Shown: one piece after another, positions 40,001-52,500 of the stretch | Numbering within the stretch: the stretch's first letter is position 1 | How the letters are laid out: each line of letters begins with the position of its first letter | From: Cloeon dipterum | Taxonomy: Eukaryota > Arthropoda > Insecta > Ephemeroptera > Baetidae | NCBI RefSeq assembly: GCF_949628265.1 | Contig: NC_088788.1 | Span: 22,554,335 to 22,618,334, forward strand | Length of the DNA stretch: 64,000 nt | Direction of reading: 5' to 3' | Translations under genes and position numbers: made by a program | Notes under the pieces: generated by a model | Seen by the model: the letters and a program-made list of their open reading frames with translations, nothing else | Told to the model about the DNA's origin: nothing | The model's database searches: none

Positions 40001-40954
40001 AAAATATTTTATTATTGAATTTTGTGAGTTGAAAAATGGATAATCAATATTTATTTGGCAAAGCAAACCAAAGTATACATTATTACTCATTTACCTGTTT
40101 GCTGAAACTAAAAATTTAATTCAATTAGGATGCCCCAGATTTGGGCTATCAATATACTCCCAACGAAGGCTAAAGATGCGCATCCTGTGTTTAATTTGAG
40201 TAAGAGTGAAGCAATTATAAGACAAGGACAATTAGCGGCTTTCCTTTGTGCAGCTTTGGAACAAAATTGTCATCAAGTCTAATGATTGGACTGACCCCGA
40301 GGCCGGCATTGGCCAGAATTACGTGGCTATTATTGCATCTGCCGCTGTTAACTACATATATAAAACCTTTGACGAGCAATCAGCTCTCGGTGCAGTGCAC
40401 AAAAGTGTCAAGTTTCACGACGTACCGACATGGATAATTTTCCGCAATATTGCTGAAAGAGCAATTTACTGCAATAAGTGCATATTGCATCACTGACCGC
40501 AAATTGAATATTGGAGCAAGGCGAGGAGGATCAAAATTAATTGCTCGTTTCACAATTTTTATGTTGAACGTGGAAGAATAGTTTCATATTTTCTTTATGA
40601 AATTTATTCAGTCCCACATACAAGAATTGCCAATTCGTGTAGTTTAATATCTCATGAGGAAATTAATATTGTATTTGGCAATTACAGCTCAAGGAACTGG
40701 AAATTGGCCACGTTGAGGAAATTTTAAAAAAAAAATAGAAGAAAAGCCGGGCAATTTGCACGAGGAAACGCCGGCTGGTTTAATGATATTAATTTGCAAA
40801 AAGTGAGCAACAAACGTCACTCTCTCATGCAATTACGCAGAATGATTACGCGAAGAGAAAATAATGGCACTTACTTGAGCGTTGATTCTTGATAAAATAG
40901 AGTTGCAGTCTCTCCTTAAAGGTATTCTCATTCACGTAGTATTCCACCCGCACT
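34030..40954 (-). CDS. SLO2: SLO2 transmembrane and pore exons 2-8
   Basis: Exons 40954-40875, 37243-37144, 36145-35947, 35258-35184, 35073-34990, 34530-34436 and 34213-34030, with phases 2/1/2/0/0/0/2/0 along the joins. Exon 2 carries the family signature [20 protein letters not shown]. Exon 3 holds S1 ([16 protein letters not shown]). Exon 4 holds the extracellular loop with one NLT glycosylation site and S2 ([19 protein letters not shown]). Exons 5 and 6 hold S3 and the S4-equivalent segment ([21 protein letters not shown]), which is poor in gating charges as in all SLO2 channels. Exon 7 holds S5. Exon 8 holds the pore, with the K+ selectivity filter TVGYGD at about 265-270, and S6 ([15 protein letters not shown]). 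KCNT1 matches throughout. An intron of 3.6 kb (37244-40874) separates exons 2 and 3. Confidence 0.96.
34214..34435 (-). other. SLO2 intron 7
   Basis: A short GC-rich intron that separates the S5 and pore exons. No feature beyond splice sites is seen. Confidence 0.6.
37244..40874 (-). other. SLO2 intron 2
   Basis: A 3.6-kb AT-rich intron. It holds an inverted repeat linking 39806-39821 with 40026-40040 (about 15 exact bases, TCCATTTTTCAACTC) and the orphan plus-strand ORF pair at 40130-40496. No other convincing coding stretch is seen. Confidence 0.7.
40130..40499 (+). pseudogene. Orphan ORF pair, possible frameshifted gene
   Basis: Two overlapping plus-strand frames look more protein-like than their surroundings. 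The first starts at the ATG 40130 ([11 protein letters not shown]) and runs 49 codons in one frame. The second, from about 40254 to the TGA after CILHH (about 81 codons), is in another frame and contains [35 protein letters not shown] and [10 protein letters not shown] good pyrimidine tract and CAG stand directly before CTTTGG at 40254, so the second part could be a spliced exon; otherwise a single-base shift near 40260 would join the two frames. I do not recognise the family. It lies inside SLO2 intron 2 on the opposite strand. It could be a pseudogene, an old insertion or the last exon of a nested gene. Confidence 0.35.
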
Positions 40955-41644
40955 CTGCAACAAAGGAAAAGGTCCCCGTCAACAACAATAAACCAATTAA
41001 TGCTGTAATTACTCGGCACTCACTCCGACTCGGAGAACATGACAATAAGAGAAGAATAGAACTGTCGAGTGCTTCTAATCTGCGTTTGCTCAGCACAGAG
41101 ATAAGCGTTAGACCGATTCTCCAGAGACGATTTGGCTCGTGAAAATTTGATTCAAAGGTCACAATGGGAACTTTAAAAAATGCACGTTTTTTAAATCGAA
41201 AGTGAAAATTTCTGGTCAACCAAACCACCTGTTGATTTCAACAGACAAACGCTCAAATATAGCGGTACAAATAATTGAAAAGGAGTCTGACGACGCGGAG
41301 AAAGAAACTGAAATTTAAGTGTGTCCCGCAAACTTTCGCCAGCACTTGTTCACCTCAACCTCGGTGGTGACAGTGCCGGTCTTCGTTTGCCAAGTGTCAC
41401 CAATGCGTGGCGAGCCAAATCTTCTGTGGAGAGGCAGACAGCAGAGCGAGCGGCGAGACAAAAATCGTGTGCGTGAGTGACAGCAGAGCGACTGCGGCGC
41501 GGCTACAGCGGCAGTCTCGCACAAAATGTGAGCGCGGAGCATATATACACCTTCCTCCTCGTTTTCCCGCAATAATAATTATTTAAATTCAGAGAGCAAA
41601 GAGCAAGCCGAGTTAGAAATTGCGCGGTAGTTTCATTATTATTT

Positions 41645-41670
41645 TCTCTCTCTCTCTCTCTCTCTCTCTC
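41645..41670. repeat. (CT)13 / GAGA tract
   Basis: A perfect dinucleotide run of 26 bases that reads GAGAGA on the minus strand, upstream (gene sense) of the possible internal promoter at about 41540. GAGA tracts are common in arthropod promoters. Confidence 0.85.
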
Positions 41671-42997
41671 GCGGGCAGGGACCACCCTATTTAAAATAGA
41701 GCCTGCGTGTTTTGTTGTTCGCTCTGCATTATGACAAATTAAATTTTGAAATATTCATGGGCGCCGTGGCTGGGGCCGACGTGCATTGTTATGTGTTCAC
41801 GGTCTGTCTAATTATTCAATAGCTGCCAGCCGCGACTAATCAACGGGGGAACAAGGGCTCTCTCTTTGATGCCCAGCACGCGTTCGCGATTCCGCGTGCC
41901 AAATCCACATAAACCTCAGGAGAATTTAGCCCTTACGTAGTATAAGTGTGCGAAATCTGCGGGTTTGGAGCTGGTTGAACAAAGTAAGCTTATAGTATTA
42001 GATCTAGGGATTATCGATCAAAATTAAGCAAGCCGAAAAAGTCAAAATGCACTGTAGCTAAAGGCAATCGCACCAGATTAAATATTTAAAACGCGCACGG
42101 TCAAGCTGTATCAGATATATTCCATTTTGAGTTTAGCACACACAAACTCCCGTAGGACCTATTTCGCCGACCACGCAAAACAACGAACCTTCGCCATCAT
42201 TCCATATTTCGCGGAACGGCACAAAACACGGACGCAAATGCTTCACACAAACCACCCAATGACGCTTGTATCACCTCGTTAATCGCATTAATTACAAGGA
42301 GACACGGAGTGAATTTTTGCAGAGTTTGCCCAGCAGGAAGAACAAAAACGATTTGCTAGCAAAGGGTTGCTCTCCGGTCTGGCTTTTGTTGGATTATTCA
42401 GGCCGAGAGGCGACTTAGCGAGCGTGGCAAACACGGCCCGCCGACTGCAACGAGTGCCACCGCTTGCAAATTGGTACATGTATGCTAACAGGCTGGTTGT
42501 AGCATGCTTGCATAGAAAATGCAGCACTTTGTAATTCACTTTTAACGCTCCACCCGCCACTTAAATATTTCAGCTTGCCGCATTCGAATCGAAATCGAGT
42601 GAGTTGCCGCATATTTGGGTCAGTGTTCAGAGTGGCAGAATCAGCTTTTCAAAAGCAGTGCTAATTTCTATGTCAGGGTGCTAACTATCAAGGAGTTTAA
42701 ATTTGAAAGAAATAAATATGAAATATAATTTTACGCTACCCATATGATTATTACTCTAAAAGTCTCTTGCTACATGGAATTTGCTGGTGGCCCAAACGAT
42801 TTAATGATTGACAACCCGCATGTCATACGGAAAATGGCACACCAACTTTCTTTTGAACAACTTAAAATTTCCCCAGGCACTCAGAACAGCGAGTTGATTT
42901 GATAGGGTGTAGTGGAGTGGTTAGTTGTTAGGAAGAAAATATGGTGGAAAAGTTGCATTTTACTGTTAAAACGACTAACCTCCCGGTACCCTAACAG

Positions 42998-43109
42998 ACA
43001 TACCTGCGAAGAATAATATATGACCACAACACTATTGGACCCATGCTGGTGGAATTCTGGATTAATTGGGGACTACACTATTCAGGTGACCATGGAGCTC
43101 TCAAGACTG
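42998..43109 (+). CDS. Orphan exon-like stretch, unknown product
   Basis: A plus-strand stretch is bounded by a strong acceptor (pyrimidine tract then CTAACAG) and a strong donor (ACTG/GTAAGC). It encodes 37 codons in one open frame, including YDHNTIGPMLVEFWINW and ending HGALKTG. The same frame stays open past the donor to 43258 (KRRVRPNLDNWIKA and more). Residue choice (Trp, Gly, His) looks protein-like. No neighbouring exon was found and I do not recognise the family, so it may be a relic exon inside the SLO2 intron. Confidence 0.28.
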
Positions 43110-46100
43110 GTAAGCGGCGTGTACGACCCAACCTTGACAACTGGATAAAAGCTACTCGTGTCTTAATACCAAAAGAGTGCCATTACATAACTATGGGCAA
43201 AGCCAACACACTGTTTTCATTCCTTAAAGATTTCAATACACTTTTCTTGAAATTTTAGGCATGTGTCTGACTCACTTTAATGTGGTGGGGGTATGTTGTG
43301 ACTAATTCATCTTGTGATGCATACCACCATCGCGTTCAATTTAATTCAAAATAATTTTATTTCATCAATGTGAATTTTTACAGGTTTTTTATTTTGGAAT
43401 ACGACAAGTCTTATGTTCTCCCCCAATACCTTAATTCAAAGTCAGATTTGATTCTTATTAACACGCATGCTAATATGTAAAAGTAGCCGCTGAGGCATAG
43501 CATTTCAAATCTAGTGCCCAGATGAATTTGATATGCCTTCATAAATCGCGGTTTGCACCGTATATTTTCCACCAATGCCGAGCAGCAAAATTGAAACATA
43601 AAAAATGCAAACTCAACACGACTCCTCTGGGAGCGTTACGGATTGGTTGCCGTAATAATTTTCCGGAAACCCCGTGGGAGTAGAAATGTAAATGAAATGA
43701 GAGACAAACGCTGCGGCCATTGTTGTTATGTGTTTTTATGTATTTTTGTTTGGCGAGATGAGATATGAGATGAGGAGATAAGAATAGAAAGAAAGTGACC
43801 CTTGGCCGTGAGCTATAGCAGAGAGAAGGGTGGTTGGTCGCTCGTCTCACTTCTCTCTCCATCACAGAGCTCTATTGTTGAGGTAAAGCTTTAGTAGTTG
43901 CTTGGGCGTTTTCGCGCACTGAAGTCACCAGGGAGACACCGCAAATCTGGGTCAGCCCCCATAACAACGTCCGACTTGCCCCAGGCAGTGCCTCATTAAT
44001 TATAATCACCACCCGTTTTTTCATCGGCGTCTCTAGATTGGAACACCACGCGAATAATTATTAATGTAGGTGATCTACGACTGATCTTAATCAGAGGTGG
44101 AAAATTAATATCAAGCAGTAATGATTCTGATAATTTAAAGGTAATTCAGTTCTACATACAGAACGCAAAGGAAAGGATTGAATTAATTCTTTTCGGGGTC
44201 AACAAATGGAATAGGATTATCCTGCTACTCTAAAAGGGAATAAATAATGAGATTAATGTTCACAATGTTCTCCAAAAAGAACTCGTTTTATACGAACATA
44301 GTGAATTTGTCTCCATACTGTAGTGAGTGAAATAAAACGATATGGGTAATTTGATAAATAATGAAACATATTAAATTAACACCTAATAAGGTTGCACTCT
44401 GATAATCCAAAGTGGGGGTGTTTTGGCTTTGCTCCTAAAAGTCTCGTCTTTATTAAGTCATCACAGTTCTGCGAAGAGATAAATGAGGAGCGGTTATGAG
44501 GTTTATACACAGCGGGTGCTTCTGGCAGCGAAATAATGGATTTTGATTGATAAACTAGCAGGGCTGGGCAGGGAGCAAAACTGTGTTATCGCTCCTTCTG
44601 AATCATTAATAAAAATGATAGCTTCTGTAAAGAAGGCGAAATCGATCCTTTGCGGGCGCTGCGTGTATGCTACCATATTTTAGTGAGCGGGGCACGATAA
44701 CTTTCCTTAATGAGCTGAAACACACAAAATATTTTCCCCCACTAAGCGCACGAAATCATCATATTTCGCCTGCTATCATAATCGGAGTATTTTATTGCGC
44801 TGCAGTTACCGATTTGCATTTGAAGTCGTGTAAGAATGCGGCCATTGATTTACATTTTTTACTTTTTCACCGGTCCCTGCATCACTAAAAATATACTGCG
44901 GCCAAGACCTAGCAACATGAGTGATATGATTCATGTTCCATAAAACGCCTGATTAGTAGATACTTAAAAAAATAATCCCTAGTTTGAAAATATTAAAAAA
45001 AAATAGGAAAAATAAAATAGTAGGGGTCTAGCGACTGAAAACATCAACGAATTGGAATTAAATCACGCACTACAAATCCATCTTTAGCGCAGGAACGGCA
45101 CCAATTTAGGTTACGCGGTAAAATATGAATCAATTACTGTAGAAGCTTAGAAGAAAAAAGGGAAACCCCTCCACAAGTAATAATTATAAAGATTTATGTT
45201 GATAATTGTTAAGTAATAAGTACTCAACGCGGCGTAGAGTAAATTATTGTTATGAAACAATTTTCAGGGTACACCATATCCTATAACGTTTATCAAGTTA
45301 GCACTGATCAGTCATTAATTTTAGCGCTCTGTTATTGTTAAAAAATGTTAACTGTTTGATGATTGCAGAAGGCCGTATAATAAGCTAACTCAAATCATGC
45401 AATTTTCTGCAAGGTATTCATTGGGCACGGTACAGTACTAACATAAGTTGGAATAAAGAGCTGGTGAAACCGGAAAACACTGCAACAACGTTAATTGGAT
45501 GGAGCAATATTAATTAGGCGTGGCAAATGAACTGGGAAAGTGAGTTTCCCGCTTGGCGCGAAATTAATCGAAGGCGACGTGTCTGGCGCGAGCGTGCAGA
45601 TGGTAGAAAGGGTTGCAATATGTACATAATTCCTCCCCAGCGGGGGCGGAAAATGGATGATCGCATGCCACGATGTGTTTGCCAAGAGCAAAAATGTCCA
45701 AAGATTAAATAGAAAGGGTTGGCTTCATGTAACTTGCGCTCGCTCGCTGTAGAGATATTGGTGTGTCACTTTGCGTTAGGCAAAACAATAGACTGCTCTC
45801 ATTCGGGACGGCCAGATATGTCTCTCGAGATTGGAAAAATTGCGAGCGTGTTGCTGCCCATTTTGCCTCTGTTCACGGCGAAACATGTCTATTACGGCTT
45901 GATAGCTCGAGTGAACATACATAGTTTTTATTACCACAGGTCAAGTTTTTCACTTTGGAGTAACCCAAATATTTTTGTATGATATATTTATTCAATTTTT
46001 CGTATAATTTTTTTTAAGGAAGTCATATGTTTTGCTAAAGTTTACTCTAAGCTGTATTCCAACCGTATTCTGATTTTCTCGTGTATATTATGCTAAACAT

Positions 46101-49100
46101 GTAATACATGTAAACATTATATATTTTCTACTTCTATGTTCTAAAACTTGCCAACAAACGTTGCTTATTTCACAGTAAAAAAAACTTCCTTTCATGACTT
46201 TTTTTAAAGATATTATAAGCCCTGAAAATTTACTCCTACTTAAAATAATATTAGCTTATGTATATTAATTTCTCATGTATTCTAATTCTTGACCGGAACC
46301 CCAGAAATTGAGAATAGCACTTAATTCACATTTTAATATTTAATTAATTGCCACGTGACATTTCCAATCCAAATTTTGCCCCCTAGAAAAATAAAAAGAA
46401 TTTCGTGCTTGAATGTAATAAGAGACTGTTTTGAGCGCAAGGCTCAAGCTGATTTATTTTGTACGGAAAGCAGTGAAAATACCTCGTGCAGGTGTGATTT
46501 TTCCTTTTATACCTTATTCTTACTTGTGTTAATGTTTCGATGTCATGCCAGAGAGGCCGCAGTGTATAATTAAAGCAGGCAGCAGTCTCACAATGAACCC
46601 GCGAGGCGAAGAAAAAAGTAGATATATAGAAAACAAGCTCGCATCTTTTTGTAATCAGGCGGTTGTAGGCGAGATCACGCACACCCGTGGCGGATGTGCG
46701 TGTATGAAAAATTCAAGAGTGCGCAATGAGAGGCGTTATGCAAGTTTTGCTCATTAGATGCTACAAGTGGCGCCGTGTGGTGCATCTTGACCTTTAACTA
46801 CAACGAAAACGCACGATTATGACGTCTGTTTGTGATGGTTTTGGCTCGCGGACAATTTGCGGTGGAGAGAATTCGTTTTTGCGACCTCATAGGAGCATGC
46901 ACGATGGTGTAACGAGCGTTTCCCAGTCGCTCCGTCTGAATAAAACATCACAAGAAATGAGAGCTCGGCTATGCGGCACGTTGGAGCGCTCATGCACAAA
47001 GAGTTGGTAATCAACAAGCCTGCGTTCGAATTTCGCGATGCCTGCTGTAGCAGAATAACAGGCTGTTAATTTTGTATTTAAGAAATATAAAAATTTAAGT
47101 TCAAAGCAAGCTATCGTGCTTTGTTACATTTCCTTCATTAAAACTGTTCTCCAGAGAGGGGATGTTGGGAGCAATTTTTACTAATTTTACCACAGCATAT
47201 GTATGCTACATTACAATTGAATTGATCAAATTTTTTAACCAAGTTGTGCTTATCATTCTGATCGATTAAGTTTATTTTTTTAATAAAGTGGCCAGCCGTA
47301 ATGATAACTGGAAAAGCACAAGTTGGAAAGAAAATGGTTAATAAGGTATAGTAAAAAAAATGTGAGTCTGATTTAGAACAAAAGTTTAAAGAATTGTAAT
47401 CTAAGATGCATATTATGTTAAATTTGTAATATCCCTTTAACAGCTTAGAAACACTTGACCTAATATTTTCACCGTAGCTATATTGATTTGTAAAATCTAT
47501 TAGATTGGGAGCGTGTTTAGGGCAGAGTTTAAACATAAACACATTTGATCCAAAAATAGTTATCTAGAATAATTAAATTGGAAATTGCCCTAGAAATCAG
47601 TAATATAATAACTCCGTGCATATTACTTGAAATACACGAAGCACATAAACATAAGCAATCGAGAATGCAATTTTGATGTGTAACAGTAGTTGCTGCCTGC
47701 CGTCGGCGCATGATGTGTGTTGGATATAATGTGAACAAATTGGATTTCGTGTCTCGGTTAAATAAAAAGCGCATACATGCATATACGACCGCGTACCAAC
47801 ACACATGCTGTTCCGAGTGAGAGAAACTCATCTCTTTTTGAGCCGAATTATCGTACGGACTGTAATTATAACGGGACGAATAAATCTCGTCTCACTCGCG
47901 GTCGTTGACGGTGAAGCGCGCGCACATTATTTATCCGTGCAATACCGGTATTATAAGCGAGTGGCGTGTGTACGTTCGAAATTTATTGCTCACAATTCAA
48001 TTTGCAGTGCAAACGATATATTATGTTAATGGGATATCTTTTGAAATTCTTATAAACAGCTTATACATCTCATATCTGGCTGCTGTTTCGAGGCGTTAGA
48101 ATTCATCGCGGCTCATTGATTTTAATTAGATTTAATTGAGCTTGGCGGCCTTTATTATTGCAGCAAATATTATGAGAACGCCGTGGCAGCCACTTATTTG
48201 GTGTAATTTTCCATGAACGATTGGTTTCATTTCATACCAATTTTTACCACATAACTCATGATATCGAGTTATATTCTGTGAGATAACTTTTTGAATACAA
48301 CCTGATAATGGTACAGAACCGAAGGCTCTTAATATCAATTTAAGTTATTAAAGTAATGACAAATATTTTATTTTCAAAAATATATTTTTAAAAATTTCAG
48401 TAGCAAAATAATAATAAAAAACATTATAATTTGGTACGTCCTCCATACGTCAATTAAAAAAATAGAATTTTTAGACGTCATTGTCCTATTGATAATCGAA
48501 ACGACGCAATTTTTTGGAAATAGGGCGACGATTAAGTCTCAAATTATTTTTTCGCTGATATTTTTAAAACACTATGTTAATTAAATAATTTATTTCACTG
48601 AATCACGATTAACGGTAGTCAAAAAGGTGAAAAGGCACAATGCACAAGCGACCAAGTCGCTGAAACGTCGTCAAATCAAAAGATATTCAAGTCATACTCG
48701 GCCTATGCTACACCACATTGACGCACACGATAAAAAAATTGCCACAGATGATTTTTGAGTCTAGACGGGGGAACAACAATAGAATCTTCCTTTACTTAAA
48801 TAATTTAAAACTTCGCTCAAAATAACGCAAATAAAACATTTTACTCAAATGACTCTAATAAAAAGAAATGATTCAGATATTTTTTAAGAAAACAGATTCT
48901 TACATAAAAAGAGTTGAACTACTGTCCAGTAGTCAAAGCAGTATAAAATATCTGCCATAAGTAAAATTTTCCTTAAAAAAGTAAAATAGAAGAAGAATTT
49001 TTCCTAGCATGGGGGTCAATCAATCGGACTGACCCCCATGCTTGCGTCACACAAATAAGCAATAATAGAGCAAGACACCCGCCAGCAGGGGACTGATAAA

Positions 49101-49108
49101 TAATTTAC

Positions 49109-49179
49109 CTGGGTATTCGATCGTAGCTGTCCCAAGTGTTGAGGCAGTTGTACGAACTGTACTTGACGGACGACCCCAT
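49109..49179 (-). CDS. SLO2: SLO2 alternative first exon 1B
   Basis: The ATG at 49179-49177 starts a 71-base coding exon, MGSSVKYSSYNCLNTWDSYD, ending IPR split across the junction at AG/GTAAAT. Its phase 2 matches exon 2 exactly, giving [15 protein letters not shown], the pattern seen at vertebrate KCNT2 N-termini (RVQVEFYMNENTF). The short, Ser/Tyr-rich N-terminus differs completely from exon 1A. The GC-rich sequence just upstream fits its own promoter. Confidence 0.85.
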
Positions 49180-49560
49180 CACAGCAAATTCCGCCGATAA
49201 CCAACTTTCAGTATAAAACCAACACAAACACAGAAGCAACAGAAAAACTCGCTCGGTCGGATCTGTCCGTCAGTCAGTCCGTCGTCTGGTCAGCGGCGGT
49301 GCGGGGGCGCGGGGGCGGCAGGCATGGCCTCCTGCGTGCGCGTCCTTGAGGCTGGACGATGCGGCTGTCGCGGCGCAAGCCTCACTGACTGGACTGCCTT
49401 GCACACGCCGACCGATCCGCAGACCGACATACGCGGAGAAAGCGCGCGCCGCTGCCCGCCCCCTGCCCCCGCCGCCACCGCGCCACCCGCCGCGCTATTG
49501 CACAATCCGACGCCCTTCACCCTGATAATAAATAACAATGCCGGCAAATGTGCACAAAAA
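49180..49560 (-). promoter_or_regulatory. Candidate promoter/5' UTR of SLO2 exon 1B
   Basis: Upstream (gene sense) of exon 1B lies a sharp G+C peak at about 49230-49530 with many CpGs and GGGGGCG-type boxes, unlike the AT-rich neighbourhood. Tandem GTCCGTCAGTCAGTCC-like sequence stands at 49265-49280. No TATA box is evident. That it drives the short isoform is inference. Confidence 0.45.
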
Positions 49561-52500
49561 AGTGTATCAAAATATATATTATGACTTGTCCGTTCCGTTT
49601 GTTCTCCAAAAAAAAACTTATTAAAATTTGCTCTGCGCTCTCTGCTTCTTATTTTCCTTTTGGAGAAACGGCATTAAAATGTATTATTACTAAAAGCAGC
49701 CATAGAAAATTACCTTCATTGTTGGCTTTCGTACGCAGCCGTATATATCTATTTTCTTCAAATTAATTTGAAAAATGTGCCAAAATGCAGCTAGGAACAA
49801 GCTAAAATAATAATTGCAACTCAAATTGTGCCAATTTTCTCTGATTTCCTCGACATTTTTCAGTGCTTCTTGCCATTACTTGTTAATGGCAGATATTAAC
49901 GGGGCCTTTGGATTTTCCAATCGTGACCCATCCAACCACGGATGCCTCTACGAAATAAATCAAGATTTTTTGACAGAGTACATCATCTGAAAAGCGAACA
50001 AAGCTTGCAGCCGTTATATTTTACTGCCAGACCTGTAAATATTTATTTTAACTCAATCCTTTGTTATGATCAATCCCAACTCAACACATCAAACATGACA
50101 CCATAATTACGAATTGTGTAGCGTGCATTGCGATTTGAGCGTTGGGCGCACTAGTTTCCCCGAAATGGGGCGTGTAGTACTCTTTAATTTAATTAACGGA
50201 AATTTTCCTCATGGCTGCAATGCGGATTCATGTAACAAAGTTGTAATCATTTTAAATAAAAAGAGAATTCAACATTATAAAACTTTTGCTAAAAGTTAAT
50301 TTTAGGCAAACTGAGTGTTCATAATCATTCCAAGCGAATTTCCATGCGAGTAAAATACACAAAGAGAGAAATTTTTCCTGTTTTCCTTTTCATAACTGCA
50401 CTAATTTATTGGATGGTAAGTAGGTTATGAGTCCATGAAAATGGTGAGAAAATGTCAACGATCAACTTTCCTCAACACAAAGAAGTGCGAGTTACAACTT
50501 TTCAGAGGCATATGCAATCAGTTAATTAATCTAACATGCTCAGCTGGAGACGCGCATCCGGCCGGCGTTTTAATTAAAATGCAAGTACGTCTTGTCAAAG
50601 GATTCGAACTGGCTCAATGAGAGTAGCGTCAATCACACGATTCTCTTTAATGATTATTTCCAGTGCCATTACCATAATTACAAATTAAGAAAAAATATAA
50701 TTCTGTTCAGTACAGACAACTCATTTTGTGATATTAAAATAAATAATCATTTAGCATTACATCTATAGATATTATCAGTCATCTTGTTCGGTTTTCCTTG
50801 CTCTCGACGCAGAGTGGTTGCTCTTGACTCTGTAGTCAAATTAAAAGCATAAGAAGAAATCACTGCCAACGGTTTGATGGATGTTGCCGAGCAAATGCGG
50901 GCTTTCCTCAAGAGAACCGCGCTGCTTTTCTATGCCGGGAAAACTTTCAAGTAGTCAAAGGTCTTTTAAAAAACTTATGAGAGCTCAAATAAAGTTCCAG
51001 GAAAACTGCTTTTCATTTGAAAAGAATAAAAATTATAAGATATAATTATTGTAAACAATTTTTAACGAGCTCGTTTAATTCTTTTCTAAATTTATATTTT
51101 GATCGCTAATCATTAATCATGATTTACTTTTCCAATAAAGAAAACTTGCTTCATAAATTTCAAGTTTTAAAATACGCGGATAGTGATCAGTAGTTCGGTT
51201 TGCGTGTCAACTTGGTTCTGTTCTGTTGAACCGCAGTTTGTCGGCAATGAAGACAGGTGGCACGTGCTTACTATACAGTGAGAGCCCTCTCGCCTGTACG
51301 TCCTAAAAGCCACGCTGCTCCGCTCGTTCGTGCACCAGTTTCCTGCTACACTAATGCAAAAAATAGCGATTTTCACACACGTAGCTGCAGTTTTTCTTCC
51401 CACTAAATATAGTGATTTGAGATACCGTGCGAAAGATTTTTTTTGCCTGACAGAATGTACGACGTCTGCCAAGCACATATTTCGCAAAAAACTTCTCAAT
51501 TTGTGCAGTCATGTAGCTGAAAGTAATTGGCATCAACGGCGCACGGCGGGAAGCCCGATGGTCGTTAAATGTGCTAATAAAAGCGAATGCTCTATACTTT
51601 TCTGCTCATGGAAACGCCTTTATTAGAATGAAAGAGCACACGAGTGCTTTTTTCCCTTTCAATTCCGACTAATCAAAATCTTTTCTGGGCTTCAATGAAA
51701 GAGTGCATGCACTTTAATTATTTTATTTCTTGATAGCAAGAGAAAAGTGAGGCAAGTGAGTTTGCTGCGTCAAATGTCATACAAATGCCCTTCAAATTTA
51801 ATAAAAGAACAGAGAAGTAAACAGTATTCTGTGGATTATTATGGCTCATTTGATGGATTGATATGTAATGGGAAAGTTAACATTATTGCATTGCTTTTAG
51901 TTTCAAATTTAAATGGTTACCAATGAAACATAACAAAAAAATCGTGTTTGAAACTTTTGGTCATTTGATTTCAAAACAATTTTCATACATTTTTAAAGTT
52001 AAACTAAAAGAACCAATACATGTGTGAGAAGAAAAGAGTACTATGAGTTAAACACAAAGTAAGGACGGTATGTAAGTAGGACTGGTGGACTCCGACATAT
52101 TTATAGACAGGTAGTTTACGCCCCTCCTCCAATAACGTCACAGCCGTTTTGCTGCCAGTCTGTAACGTCATTGGAGGAGAGGCTTAAAAATTTCCGTCTG
52201 TAAATACGTCGGAGTCCGCCAGTCCTACTTATTCCGTCCTTAACACAAACAGTTTAAAAGCATTTGCTGCAGACACTATATTGAATTGCAAGAAATGTGT
52301 CAGAACCCTCTTATTGTTTGAGCGCTTCTGCGCTTCACTTGTTGAAATGCACATTTTGCGTAACATTATATTGTATTCGATTTTCACACTCGGAGAGAGC
52401 GTTTTACCCTATTTTTAGATGCTTTCAAGGCATAAGACAGTACATTTTTCATTGCCTCCCTTTAGTCACACAAGTGCAAAGTAGCATTTTGTCAGCACTT

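Larger units (their letters stand above)
40955..49108 (-). other. SLO2 intron 1 (after exon 1B)
   Basis: An 8.2-kb intron for the short isoform. A GC-richer segment at 41330-41670 contains a TATATA sequence (minus strand, near 41540) and a (CT)13 run, and may be another promoter. An orphan exon-like plus-strand stretch is at 42998-43109. The 134-codon minus frame at 47138-47542 is AT-rich and lacks any domain; I do not call it. The rest is AT-rich with no clear feature. Confidence 0.6.

Noticed and set aside
41315..41572. Third SLO2 first exon with its own start codon
   Set aside because: The only ATG lies inside the TATA-like motif, and the available donors give phase 0, not the phase 2 required by exon 2.
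47138..47542. 134-codon minus-strand frame in SLO2 intron 1
   Set aside because: AT-rich, low-information composition, no motifs and no promoter or poly(A) context; length is compatible with chance.
50580..50640. GTTCGAATCC-like tRNA B-box on the minus strand
   Set aside because: The bases around it cannot form the five-pair T stem, and no A box lies at the right distance.
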